Source: Aliirhizobium wenxiniae
GTDB lineage: Bacteria; Pseudomonadota; Alphaproteobacteria; Rhizobiales; Rhizobiaceae
Direction of reading: 5' to 3'
DNA: 64,000 bases
Assembly (NCBI RefSeq): GCF_014201355.1
Contig: NZ_JACHEG010000001.1
Location: 1,488,001-1,552,000 of the forward strand
Below, in pieces: positions 25,971 through 36,588 of this stretch (position 1 is its first letter; each line of letters starts with the position of its first letter). The notes below the pieces were generated by a model that was given only the letters and a program-made list of their open reading frames with translations, made no database searches and was not told the origin of the DNA. A program made the translations under genes and the position numbers.

Positions 25971-27224
25971 TCACTTCGCCGCAGCAACCGCTTCAGGCAG
26001 ACGCTTCAAGGCAGCATCCGTCGTAAGCTGGCCGTTCAAGTGCTGGGTGATGACGTCGAGCATGGCTTCCTTGATAGCGGCCGGCTGGGCGTAACCGTGA
26101 GCCAGCGAGCCCATCAGCGTGCCCTTGGACGAGGCTTCCGCCAGATCCTTCATACCCTTCTTGGCGCAGGCGTCGAATTCCGTATCAGGAATATCCGTAC
26201 GGGCCGGAACCGAACCCTTCACCTTGTTGAAGGCGATCTGGAAGGCCGGGTTTTCGACGGCGGATGCCATCTTCATCTGCGCGTCGGCGGCATCGCCACC
26301 CACGTCGAACATCATGAACTGGTCGGCGTTGAAGAGAACCGAGCCCTGCGTGCCGGGGAAGCGGATGCAGACGAAATCCTTGCCCGGCTCCTTCTTGGCG
26401 CGCAGCCATTCGCCCTTCGACCAGTCGCCCATTTCCTGCGCACCGGCCTTGCCTTCGATGACGAGCGCCGTCGACAGGTTCCATTCGCGACCGGAGAAGT
26501 TCGGATCGAAATAGGTGCGCAGCTTCGACATGTCGTCGAAGACCTGCTTCATCGTAGCGCTGGAAAGTGCTGCCGGATCGGCTTCGAGAACGGCCTTCTT
26601 ATAGAAATCCGGGCCGCCGCGAGACAGAACCACGGCTTCCCACAGCGTGCCGTCCTGCCACGGAACGCCGCCATGGGCGAGCGGGACGATACCGTCGGCC
26701 TTGAACTTGTCGAGCAGCGCAAACAGCTCGTCCATATTGGTCGGCTCCTTGGCGCCGGCCTTGTCGAGTGCGGCCTTGTTCAGCCACAGCCAGTTGGTCG
26801 AGTGGATGTTGACCGGTGCGGCAACCCAGTGACCATCATATTTGGAGAATTCCTGCAGAGCCGGCGGAATGACCTTGTCCCAACCTTCCTTGGCCGCCAG
26901 ATCGTCGAGGTTTGCAGCGACACCCATCTCGGACCAGTCGCGCAGGTCGAAACCGAGCAGCTGCACCGCAGTCGGCGGATCGCCGGCGGTGACGCGGGCG
27001 CGAAGTGCGGTCATGGCAGCCGAACCGGCACCACCGGCAACCGGCATGTCCTTCCAGGTCACGCCTTCCTTGGCGAGGTTTTCCTTCAGAACGTTGAGTG
27101 CGGCAGCTTCACCACCGGACGTCCACCAGTGCAGGACTTCGACTTCGGCAGCCTTGGCGGCACCGGCTGTCATCGCGATCAACGCGGCACCGGCGGCCAG
27201 TTTTGTAATGGCACGAATATTCAT
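25971..27224 (-). CDS. Periplasmic sugar-binding protein of ABC transporter
   Basis: A Sec signal peptide ([25 protein letters not shown]) precedes a family 1 solute-binding protein. [65 protein letters not shown] and [15 protein letters not shown] resemble the glucose/mannose-binding proteins of pseudomonads (GtsA-like), so a hexose is the likely ligand. I take the ATG at 27224 with GGAGGA seven bases upstream. A 12-bp palindrome upstream is the probable LacI operator. Confidence 0.9.
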   Translation of the reverse strand: MNIRAITKLAAGAALIAMTAGAAKAAEVEVLHWWTSGGEAAALNVLKENLAKEGVTWKDMPVAGGAGSAAMTALRARVTAGDPPTAVQLLGFDLRDWSEMGVAANLDDLAAKEGWDKVIPPALQEFSKYDGHWVAAPVNIHSTNWLWLNKAALDKAGAKEPTNMDELFALLDKFKADGIVPLAHGGVPWQDGTLWEAVVLSRGGPDFYKKAVLEADPAALSSATMKQVFDDMSKLRTYFDPNFSGREWNLSTALVIEGKAGAQEMGDWSKGEWLRAKKEPGKDFVCIRFPGTQGSVLFNADQFMMFDVGGDAADAQMKMASAVENPAFQIAFNKVKGSVPARTDIPDTEFDACAKKGMKDLAEASSKGTLMGSLAHGYAQPAAIKEAMLDVITQHLNGQLTTDAALKRLPEAVAAAK

Positions 27225-27268
27225 TGATGATCTCCTCCAAATCCGGGCTCCTCTCCGGATGAGCAATT

Positions 27269-27280
27269 TATAACGTTATA
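27269..27280 (-). promoter_or_regulatory. Candidate LacI-family operator
   Basis: TATAACGTTATA is a perfect 12-bp palindrome with the central CG typical of LacI-family operators. It lies about 45 bases before the binding-protein start and faces the divergent LacI gene. It may overlap the promoter -10 region. Confidence 0.5.
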
Positions 27281-27482
27281 ACCCGAGCAAGTGTCAACCC
27301 ACGGATGAAGGTTTTTGAATTGCTCGTGATCAATTTTTTAAAGTATTGATCTGGCTTGAAAAATATCGATCTTCCGAAGATTTTCTGTATCTCTGAAAGA
27401 AAATTCTGGAAATCGCTGCGGAATTTGTAACGATACATATGGAGGTTCCGGCGGCGATCAGTGGCCGGATGGAGGATCAGAC

Positions 27483-28535
27483 ATGTCGCTGGACGATGCG
27501 GAAGACGGACGCCAACCGAATGCGGTGGGGCCTTCGACTTCAAATCCCGGCTCTCACCGCAAGCCGACGCTGAAGACGATCGCTGAACTGACCGGGCTTG
27601 CGGTGACCACTGTGTCTCGTGCGCTTGGCGACGACCCGCTAATTGCCAGAGAAACCCGCCAGCGGGTTCAGGCGGCGGCAGCGCAGGTCGGTTACCTGCC
27701 CGACCGGGCCGCCCAGCGCCTGCGCACCGGCCGCACCAACGTCATCAGCCTCGTGCTGGACCCGCATGAGGAAATCCTCGGTTACGGCACCTCGATGATC
27801 AGAGGCATGACGGCGACGCTGCGCGGCACCCCCTATCACCTTGTCATCACCCCGCATTTCTCCGATACGCCGCAGATCGATCCCGTTCGCCACATAGTTC
27901 GCAACCGAATGGCCGACGGCATCCTGTTCAGCCGCACCGAACCGTCGGACGAGCGGGTGAAATTCCTCATGGAGACAGGTTTTCCCTTCGTCTGCCATGG
28001 CAGGACCGAGCTTGCCACGCCGCATCCCTATGTCGATTACGACAATTACCGCTTCACCTACGAGGCAGCGAAAAAGCTGATCGCATCGGGCTGTCGGCGG
28101 CTATTCATCATCCTGCCGCCCGAACGCTTCACTTTCCACCAGCATATGCGCCACGGCTTCATGACAGCAGTCAGGGAAGAAGGTATCGGCTTCGAGATCG
28201 CGCAGGGCATTACGCTCGACAGCAAGGCGGATGCGGTGCGCGATCATGTGGCCGAAAGGCTGGCCAGGGCTGATCCCCCGGACGGCTTCATCTGCGGCGG
28301 CGAGGTCTCTGCGATGGCGGTGATGTCCGCCACCCACGACCTCGGGCTGGAGATCGGGCGCGACGTGAGGCTGGTGGCCAAGCAGACATCAGGCCTTTTC
28401 GATCAGGTGCGGCCACGGATCGAGACGATCTACGAGGATCTGTCGGAAGCCGGCCGACTGATGGCGTCCATGCTGTTGAAACGAATGGCGGGGGCGGCAC
28501 CGGTAAGCGAGCTGCAGGCGGTGCTGACTGTCTAA
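27483..28535 (+). CDS. LacI-family transcriptional regulator
   Basis: A LacI-type helix-turn-helix (about 28-75: TLKTIAELTGLAVTTVSRALGDDPLIARETRQRVQAAA) is followed by a periplasmic-binding-like sensor domain (VISLVLDPHEEILGYGTSMIRGM through GFICGGEVSAMAV). It has an unusually long polar N-terminus of about 27 residues before the HTH. It is transcribed away from the sugar ABC operon and most likely represses it until sugar binds. Its upstream 200 bases are AT-rich and hold a second inverted repeat (27328-27334 with 27345-27351). Confidence 0.9.
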   Translation: MSLDDAEDGRQPNAVGPSTSNPGSHRKPTLKTIAELTGLAVTTVSRALGDDPLIARETRQRVQAAAAQVGYLPDRAAQRLRTGRTNVISLVLDPHEEILGYGTSMIRGMTATLRGTPYHLVITPHFSDTPQIDPVRHIVRNRMADGILFSRTEPSDERVKFLMETGFPFVCHGRTELATPHPYVDYDNYRFTYEAAKKLIASGCRRLFIILPPERFTFHQHMRHGFMTAVREEGIGFEIAQGITLDSKADAVRDHVAERLARADPPDGFICGGEVSAMAVMSATHDLGLEIGRDVRLVAKQTSGLFDQVRPRIETIYEDLSEAGRLMASMLLKRMAGAAPVSELQAVLTV

Positions 28536-28578
28536 ATCGCGCTTCGGCCTACCGGTTCTGCCCCCCGTTCGCTTTTTG

Positions 28579-28953
28579 TCAGAACGCGGTGATGGATACC
28601 GAATCGCCGTAAACCTGCAGGCGTTCCTTGCCTGCAGTCGTCGCGGTGAATTTGATACCCCGTGCCGGAACTGATTTACCGCAACGCTGGCTTTGCGTTG
28701 TACCGACGCCGCCATCCGAATAGGTACCAGTTGTCGTTTTCGGCAGGTTCGACGCGACTTCTGCCCATGATGGCGCACCGTCATCGCATGTCTTACCGCG
28801 CGCGCCCTTCAGAACAACCGATTTTCCGACCTTCACGGATACAGACGAGTTGTATTTGAATTCCGCAGCCTGAACCTCGGTCACGAACATGACGGCGAGT
28901 GATGATGCGAAAACGAGGCATGCCAGAGATGAAGAGGTTTTACCAAGACGCAT
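28579..28953 (-). CDS. Small secreted protein of unknown function (124 aa)
   Basis: A signal peptide (MRLGKTSSSLACLVFASSLAVMFVTEVQA) precedes a mature domain of about 95 residues rich in beta-prone stretches (YNSSVSVKVGKSVVLKGARGKTCDDGAPSWAEV) with two cysteines that could pair. I choose the ATG at 28953, preceded by a GGGGGACTGG stretch. No known domain is recognised. It is convergent with the LacI gene and probably monocistronic. Confidence 0.65.
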   Translation of the reverse strand: MRLGKTSSSLACLVFASSLAVMFVTEVQAAEFKYNSSVSVKVGKSVVLKGARGKTCDDGAPSWAEVASNLPKTTTGTYSDGGVGTTQSQRCGKSVPARGIKFTATTAGKERLQVYGDSVSITAF

Positions 28954-29156
28954 TTCCAGTCCCCCATTGGCAGTTGAAGGCATGGAATGTGGCATCGAAA
29001 GATAACGTCGTCCTCACCCAAACAGGTCAGCTATCGACTTTAAGTTGAAATCCGGATTCTTTCGAAAGCTGCAGCCAACGGAAGCTATCCCTCATTCCCA
29101 TTCCCGGTTACGCTCATCGCGCTTGCCCCGATACACAGGAATGAGGGCAGCAGACA

Positions 29157-30662
29157 TCAATCCTCTTCGACAAACACCTCTTCGCGCTTCTTCCGCACAC
29201 TCGGCAGGAAAACGACGATGAGCACCACCACGGCGATGAACAGCAGCGTGGCGCTGATCGGCCTTGTGACGAAAGTCGACGGATCGCCTCGTGACAGGAT
29301 CATCGCCCGCCGCAGGTTTTCTTCTAAGAGCGGACCGAGCACGAAGCCGAGCAGCAACGGTGCCGGCTCGCAGCGCAGCTTCAGCAGCAGGTAACCGAGC
29401 AGGCCGAAGAAGGCGACGGCATAGAGGTCGTAGACGTTGGAATTGACGCTGTAGACCCCGATCGAGCAGAAGGCCATGATGATCGGGAAGAGCAGGTAAT
29501 AAGGGATGGTCAAGAGCTTCACCCAAAGCCCGATCAGCGGCAGGTTGAGGATGACGAGCATCAGGTTGCCGATCCACATCGAGGCGATGATGCCCCAGAA
29601 CAAAGCCGGCTGTTCCGCCGCAACGTTCGGTCCCGGTACGATGCCCTGGATGATCATCGCGCCGACCATCAGCGCCATCACCGGATTGGCCGGAATGCCG
29701 AGGGTAAGCAGCGGAATGAACGAGGTCTGCGCACCGGCATTATTGGCCGATTCCGGACCCGCCACGCCAGCAACCGCGCCATGGCCGAACTCTTCCGGTG
29801 TCTTCGAAACCTTCTTTTCCACCGTATAGGAAGCGAACGACGCAAGGATCGCGCCGCCGCCCGGCAAGATGCCGAGGATCGAGCCGATCGCCGTGCCACG
29901 CAGCACCGGGGCGATCATCGCGCGAAAATCCTCGCGGCTCGGCAGAAGGCCGGAGACCTTCGCCATCAGCACTTCGCGCGTCCGTTCGTTCTCGAGGTTT
30001 CGCAGGATTTCCGCGATGCCGAAAACGCCTACCGCGACCGCAACGAAATTCAACCCGTCGGCATATTCACGGATACCGAGCGTGAAGCGCGGCGCGCCGG
30101 TATAGATATCGGTGCCGACAAGGCCCAGAAGCAGGCCAAGCGCCACCATGGCAAGCGCCTTGATGACCGAACCATGCGCCAGCGCGATCGAAGAGACGAG
30201 ACCGACGACCATCAGAGAGAAATATTCGGCAGCGCCGAATTCCAACGCGATGGCGGTAAGCGGCGGCGCGAAGATCGCGACAAGGAAGGTCGAGACGGTG
30301 CCGGCAAAGAACGAGCCGATCGCGGCAATCGCAAGGGCTGCCCCCGCCTTGCCCTTGCGGGCCATCTGATAACCGTCGATCGCGGTCACGGCCGACGAGG
30401 ATTCGCCCGGCATGTTGATCAGGATCGCCGTGGTCGAGCCGCCATATTGCGCACCGTAATAGATGCCGGCGAGCATGATCAGCGACGAGACAGGTTCGAG
30501 CTGGAAGGTGATCGGCAAAAGCATGGCGATCGTCGCGGTGGCGCCGATGCCGGGCAACACGCCGATCAGCGTTCCGAGCAGCACGCCGATCAGGCAGAAG
30601 AACAGGTTCTCGATCGACCCTGCCGTCTGGAAGCCGAGAAGAAGATTATTGAAAAGATCCAT
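29157..30662 (-). CDS. tctA: Tripartite tricarboxylate transporter, large membrane subunit
   Basis: The 501-residue integral membrane protein has about twelve helices and the TctA signatures GVLPGIGATATIAMLLPITF and GGSTTAILINMPGESSSAVTAIDGYQMARKGKAG. It forms the translocation channel of a secondary TTT importer with TctB and the periplasmic TctC. It follows tctB by 10 bases. Confidence 0.95.
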   Translation of the reverse strand: MDLFNNLLLGFQTAGSIENLFFCLIGVLLGTLIGVLPGIGATATIAMLLPITFQLEPVSSLIMLAGIYYGAQYGGSTTAILINMPGESSSAVTAIDGYQMARKGKAGAALAIAAIGSFFAGTVSTFLVAIFAPPLTAIALEFGAAEYFSLMVVGLVSSIALAHGSVIKALAMVALGLLLGLVGTDIYTGAPRFTLGIREYADGLNFVAVAVGVFGIAEILRNLENERTREVLMAKVSGLLPSREDFRAMIAPVLRGTAIGSILGILPGGGAILASFASYTVEKKVSKTPEEFGHGAVAGVAGPESANNAGAQTSFIPLLTLGIPANPVMALMVGAMIIQGIVPGPNVAAEQPALFWGIIASMWIGNLMLVILNLPLIGLWVKLLTIPYYLLFPIIMAFCSIGVYSVNSNVYDLYAVAFFGLLGYLLLKLRCEPAPLLLGFVLGPLLEENLRRAMILSRGDPSTFVTRPISATLLFIAVVVLIVVFLPSVRKKREEVFVEED

Positions 30663-30672
30663 CAGTCAAATC

Positions 30673-31134
30673 CTAGAAACGAACCCAGGGTCCGAAGCGC
30701 TGGAAGGGCAGCCCGAGGCCATAGCTGAAAACCAGCACGGAAAAGGCGGTCAGCAGTACAGCGAGAATGAGTGCCGTCAGCGGCTTCATCTTGTGCGAGG
30801 CGAAAGAGGCGATCAGCGCGGCGAAGAACAGCGACGGCACGAAACCGAGGCCACGCACCGTGATGCCGAAGAAGATCGGTGCCGCAAGAATGAAGATGAT
30901 GCCGCGCCAGGCGATCGGCCCGATCGGCTCTCCCTCGACGCGAAACGCCTGGAAGAGAATGATCGCCCCGAACAGGATCAGCGCCAGTGCCAGGATGAAC
31001 GGGAAATAACCCGGCCCCATGCGAAACGCCGTGCCGAGTTCAAGCTCGATCGACTGATAGGCGAAGAAGATGCCGGTCAGGATCAGCAAGATGCCGCAGA
31101 TCAGGTTGGCTTTGTCGAATGACTTGGAATTCAT
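30673..31134 (-). CDS. tctB: Tripartite tricarboxylate transporter, small membrane subunit
   Basis: A 153-residue protein with four membrane helices in the usual TctB arrangement (LICGILLILTGIFFAYQSIEL, YFPFILALALILFGAIILF, IFILAAPIFFGITVRGLG, ALILAVLLTAFSVLVF). I choose the ATG at 31134, preceded by GGAG; an upstream extension runs into the inverted-repeat element. It lies between tctC and tctA in the standard tctCBA order. Confidence 0.88.
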   Translation of the reverse strand: MNSKSFDKANLICGILLILTGIFFAYQSIELELGTAFRMGPGYFPFILALALILFGAIILFQAFRVEGEPIGPIAWRGIIFILAAPIFFGITVRGLGFVPSLFFAALIASFASHKMKPLTALILAVLLTAFSVLVFSYGLGLPFQRFGPWVRF

Positions 31135-31180
31135 GGTGTCTCCGTTTGTGTGGGAGATGGTCTTGCGTTGATGGCTGGAG

Positions 31181-31382
31181 CAAGTTCGCCCCCCTCTGGC
31201 CTGCCGGCCATCTCCCCCACAGGTGGGGAGATCAGCTGGGGGGCCGCTCACCAATCAACTTCGGCGTTTGCATTCTGCGTTTTGTCTGGCCACTCGAGAG
31301 CCGTTGGACGCGGTGATCATGAGGCACGTGATCTCCCCCCTTGTGGGGGAGATGGCCGGCAGGCCAGAGGGGGGCGAGCTTG
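31181..31382. repeat. 202-bp element with 40-bp terminal inverted repeats
   Basis: Positions 31181-31220 and 31343-31382 are inverted repeats with one mismatch in 40; 31186-31220 matches 31343-31377 perfectly. Inside lies a smaller hairpin around 31211-31232. No reading frame of note is present. It sits in the tctC-tctB gap and could act as an attenuator or mRNA-stabilising structure, or be a non-autonomous repeat. Confidence 0.75.
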
Positions 31383-31424
31383 CTCAACGTCGCCGCTGAA
31401 TGCTGCCCCCGTCAGCGCCCGCAC

Positions 31425-32408
31425 TCAGTCCGCGTACTGCCCCGCAGATTCGATGATCGGCTTCCAGCGAGCAATCTCGGTTTCGAGCTTGGCTTTCAGG
31501 GCAGCCGGTGTTGCATCAGCTTCCGGCGAAGGTGCGGTGCCGAGTTCGGCGAAGCGCTTGACGATGTTCTCATCCTTCAGCGCGCCCTGCAGGGACTTCG
31601 ACAGGCGTTCGTTGATCTCGGCAGGCGTGCCCTTCGGCGTATAGATGCCGTGCCAGATACCGACCGTCATGCTTTCAAGCCCTGCTTCCTTCACGGTCGG
31701 CAGGTCCTTGAAGATCGAAAGACGCTCCGGCGAGGTGACCGCATAAGCCTTGATCGTGCCGCCCTGGATCTGCTTCGTCGTGTTGGTGGTCTGGTCGCAC
31801 ATGATATCAACCTGACCGCCGAGAAGATCGGTCATGGCAGGACCGGTGCCCTTGTAAGGCACGGTGACGAGCGGGGTCTGGATGGCGCTCATGAACAGCA
31901 TGCCGCAGAGATGCGAGGCAGCACCGATGCCGGCATTGGCGACAGTCACCTTGTCGGCATTCGCCTTGGCATATTCGACGAGACCCTTGAGGTCGGTCGC
32001 TTCCATGTCCTTGCGGGCGACGATGGTCATCGGCACGTCGGTGACGAGACCGACATACTCGAAGGCGTTCAGCGTGTCATAGGCAAGCTTGCGGTAAAGC
32101 GTGGCGCTGGTTGCCATGCCGATATGGTGGAGCAGAACCGTGTAACCATCGGCCTCTGCTGCCGCAACACGGCCGGCACCGAGCGTACCGCCGGCACCGC
32201 CGACATTTTCGACGACGATCTGCTGGCCGAGATCCTTCGACATGGATTCGGCAACGAGACGGGCAACCGTATCCGTCGGGCCACCGGCAGCGAACGGCAC
32301 GACCATGGTGATCTGGCGCTCAGGATAACCGGCGGCACCCGCCTGCGCGGAAAAAAGCGAGATGGCGGCAAGCGCCGTTGCGCCGAGAACGGCGTTAAAC
32401 AGTTTCAT
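31425..32408 (-). CDS. tctC: Tripartite tricarboxylate transporter, periplasmic binding protein
   Basis: A Sec signal peptide (MKLFNAVLGATALAAISLFSAQAGA) is followed by a Bug/TctC fold: YPERQITMVVPFAAGGPTDTVARLVAESMSKDLGQQIVVENVGGAGG and VPYKGTGPAMTDLLGGQVDIMCDQ. It captures a carboxylate in the periplasm for TctAB. The ATG at 32408 gives a clean signal peptide. The gene leads the tct operon and is separated from tctB by the large inverted-repeat element. Confidence 0.93.
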   Translation of the reverse strand: MKLFNAVLGATALAAISLFSAQAGAAGYPERQITMVVPFAAGGPTDTVARLVAESMSKDLGQQIVVENVGGAGGTLGAGRVAAAEADGYTVLLHHIGMATSATLYRKLAYDTLNAFEYVGLVTDVPMTIVARKDMEATDLKGLVEYAKANADKVTVANAGIGAASHLCGMLFMSAIQTPLVTVPYKGTGPAMTDLLGGQVDIMCDQTTNTTKQIQGGTIKAYAVTSPERLSIFKDLPTVKEAGLESMTVGIWHGIYTPKGTPAEINERLSKSLQGALKDENIVKRFAELGTAPSPEADATPAALKAKLETEIARWKPIIESAGQYAD

Positions 32409-32594
32409 GGATTTCCTCCTCCAAGGACAATGTCCAGCCTGTAGCTGCAGATGCACATCTCCTCCGGCACCTGCTTGGCCCCATTAGCGGGCCGCGCAGA
32501 AGCGCTGGCAATTGGCTAACAGCAAGCAAAGGCGGGATATTTCTTCATGCGCAACGCAGCATGGGTGGATTTGGGAACAACGGGTGGTGGAGAT

Positions 32595-32610
32595 GGGTGG
32601 AAATCCACCC
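32595..32610. promoter_or_regulatory. Candidate activator-binding palindrome upstream of tctC
   Basis: GGGTGGA and TCCACCC flank a 2-base centre. A related half-site (GGGTGGATTT) lies at 32563-32572. The spacing, about 190 bases before tctC, suits an enhancer for the adjacent NtrC-type regulator. No convincing sigma-54 promoter was found. Confidence 0.35.
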
Positions 32611-32659
32611 AATCGCCGTGAGTAATACTGACGCAGCGGCAAATTATCCGCGCCATCAC

Positions 32660-34050
<1,391 letters not shown>

Positions 34051-34054
<4 letters not shown>

Positions 34055-35877
34055 TCGGCGGCCTCCATTACGCTTGCATCGGCCATATCGAGTTCGATGG
34101 CAAACACCGCTCCCCCTTCCGGATGATCGGTGACGGAAAGGCTGCCGCCAAAGTCCTTGACGATATTATAGGAGATAGACAGGCCAAGCCCGAGCCCCTT
34201 ACCGACACCTTTGGTGGTGAAGAACGGATCGAAGATACGCTCGCGGATGGCAGCCGGCACGCCCGGCCCGCGATCCCGCACGATGATCATCACCTTCTCA
34301 GCCGCGCTGGAAGCGGATACGTCGATGCGGCGGTCCTCAAGCCCTTCGATCGCGTCCGCCGCATTGGTGACGATGTTGACCAGCACCTGCTGCAGCCGAA
34401 CGGCGCCTGCCATGACCCGGGGCAAGCCCGGTTCGATCGTGATCGAGAGCTCGGCATCCGCTGCTTTCAGCCGCGCAGAAACGATCTCGATCGTATCGCG
34501 AATGACATCCTCGACACTGACGGCGCCAAGTTTCTCGTTCGGCTTGCGGGCAAAATTGCGCAGGTGACGGCTGATCGACGCCATCCGGTCGATCAAGGCT
34601 GAGATACGCTTGAGATTGTCACTCGCCTCTTCCACCCGCCCCCGCGCGATCAGCAGGCCGGTCGTCTCCGCATAGGTTTTTGCCGCGGCAAGCGGCTGGT
34701 TGAGTTCATGCGAAAGGGCTGCCGACATCTGGCCGAGGCCTGCGAGTTTTCCGGCCTGCACCAGATCGGCCTGTGTCTTGCGCAACCGGCGCTCGGTCAG
34801 GCGGCGCTCTGCGATCTCCTTTTCGATCCGGCTGTTGACGCGGGCAAGCGCCGCGGTGCGCTCATCCACACGCCGTTCCAGCTCGTTCTGCGCTTCGGCC
34901 TGCAATTGCATGCGCTCGGCAAGTCGCGCCCGGCGCTGCAAGACGATCGCCGAGACAAGCCCGGCAAGGCAGAGCGCCAGAAAAACGGCAGCCATCATCG
35001 TCTGCGCCTGCCAGCGCACCGAGGCCGTGTCCATCAGCACATTCACCGTCCACCCTGCTTCCGGCATGGCCTGCGAGACATAGAGATATTCTCGCTCCGC
35101 ATTTGCGTTGCGGATCAGCATCGTTTCGTGGCCGGCAAAGCTGCCATAGGCAAGCGGCAACTGGTGCAGTTTCACATCCGCATATCGCCTCGAAGTTTCG
35201 GTTCGGGCGATCCGATCCGGCGTCAGGGCCAAGATGGCGGCAAACCGCCATTCGTCGCTGCCGGTCATGAAGATGATGCCTTCCGGATCGGAGACGAAAA
35301 TCCGGTCGTCGCCACCGGCCCAGGAAGCCTCGATCGTATCGAGATCGACCTTGAAGACGATGACGCCCAAAATCTTTCCATCCATCACGATCGGCGAGCT
35401 GAAATAATAACCGCGCTTGGCCGATGTCGTGCCGACCGCAAAGAAGCGCGACCGCTCGCCTCGTGCCGCCTCCTGGAAATAGGGACGGTAACTGAAATTC
35501 TCGCCGACGAAACTGACGGAGGAATCGTAATTGCTGGCGGCGATCGTCGTGCCGTCCATGGTCATGATGTAGATGTCGGAGGATTTCAGGAGTGCATTGA
35601 CGGACTTGAGATATCGGTTGGCAGCGGACCGCAAGGTCTCGTTGCCGGGATCTTCGATCAGCACCTCAATGATCTCGTCATCCGCCGTCAGCGCCGGCAG
35701 CGCCTCATAGCGTTTCAGATGTCCGTCGAGCGCCGAGACCGCGAGCCTCAGCGTCGTGCCTGCCTGCAATTCGGCCTCGTCCATGGCGCTCTTCGCCACG
35801 AAGCCATGCACCTTCCACGTCAGCACAAGGCCGAGCGCAAGACACAGGACAGAAACTGCCAAGATACGATGCTTCAC
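34051..35877 (-). CDS. Sensor histidine kinase (DctB-like)
   Basis: The protein has an N-terminal membrane helix, a periplasmic double-Cache sensor (about 35-280, with [17 protein letters not shown] and [19 protein letters not shown]), a second helix ([16 protein letters not shown]), a coiled coil, and a HisKA/HATPase core ([26 protein letters not shown] with the catalytic histidine; [15 protein letters not shown]). DctB senses C4-dicarboxylates; with the tct genes next door, a di- or tricarboxylate is the probable signal. The start is GTG. It is translationally coupled to the regulator. Confidence 0.9.
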
Positions 35878-36111
35878 GTCCGAAGGGCTCCTCCTCCCTC
35901 GACCATAACGCGCATATCTTACGGAGCGCCGCGGAATTTTCCAATGGGTTCTCGTATGACGGGTGCGTTTGGATATTTTGGCGAAAGCGAAGGCTGTTAT
36001 GTAGCACTGTCACTGGCAGCTATCCCGTCCAAGACGCTTGACTTGAGGTAGGATATCGCGTCGTTGTGCAATCAATGAGGGTAGCCCGCGTCGGGCGGAA
36101 TAGGGGTTCAG

Positions 36112-36588
36112 ATGGTTTCCTTGCTTGCGCTGTTCATGGGCGGCGTCGCCGGCCTCAGGGCCATGATGGCACCGGCCCTAATCACCTGGGCAGCAGCGCT
36201 CGGCTGGCTTGATCTTTCCGGCTCATGGCTGTCCTTTCTCGGTTCCAACTGGGCGGTGCTGATCCTCACCATCCTCGCCGTGCTGGAGCTGGTGACCGAC
36301 CAGCTGCCCAACACGCCGAGCCGCAAGGTGCCGCAGCAATTCATCACCCGCCTGATCACCGGCGGCGTGGCCGGTGCCGCGATCGGCATTCCTTACGAGC
36401 TGTGGCTGGCTGGCCTCGTTTCCGGCGTTCTCGGCGCCATCGCCGGCACCTATGGCGGGGCATGGGCGCGGGCAAAGCTGGCCGATCATTTTGGCAATGA
36501 CCAACCGGCTGCATTCATCGAGGATGGCGTCGCTTTCGCTGTCGCCTTTATCATCATTTTGTCTATACCCGCGGCAGCAACGATATGA
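36112..36588 (+). CDS. DUF4126 membrane protein
   Basis: The 158-residue protein has four hydrophobic segments (LLALFMGGVAGLRAMMAPALITWAAAL, WAVLILTILAVLELVTDQLP, LITGGVAGAAIGIPYELWLAGLVSGVLGAIAGTYGG and AVAFIIILSIPAAATI), a pattern matching DUF4126 small membrane proteins. AGGGG precedes the ATG. Its stop overlaps the flavoprotein start by 4 bases, so the two are translationally coupled. Function unknown. Confidence 0.78.
   Translation: MVSLLALFMGGVAGLRAMMAPALITWAAALGWLDLSGSWLSFLGSNWAVLILTILAVLELVTDQLPNTPSRKVPQQFITRLITGGVAGAAIGIPYELWLAGLVSGVLGAIAGTYGGAWARAKLADHFGNDQPAAFIEDGVAFAVAFIIILSIPAAATI

Noticed and set aside
32440..32530. Sigma-54 promoter for tctC
   Set aside because: The best GG-N10-GC candidate (around 32465-32480, minus strand) lacks the TGGCAC and TTGC context, so I do not call it.
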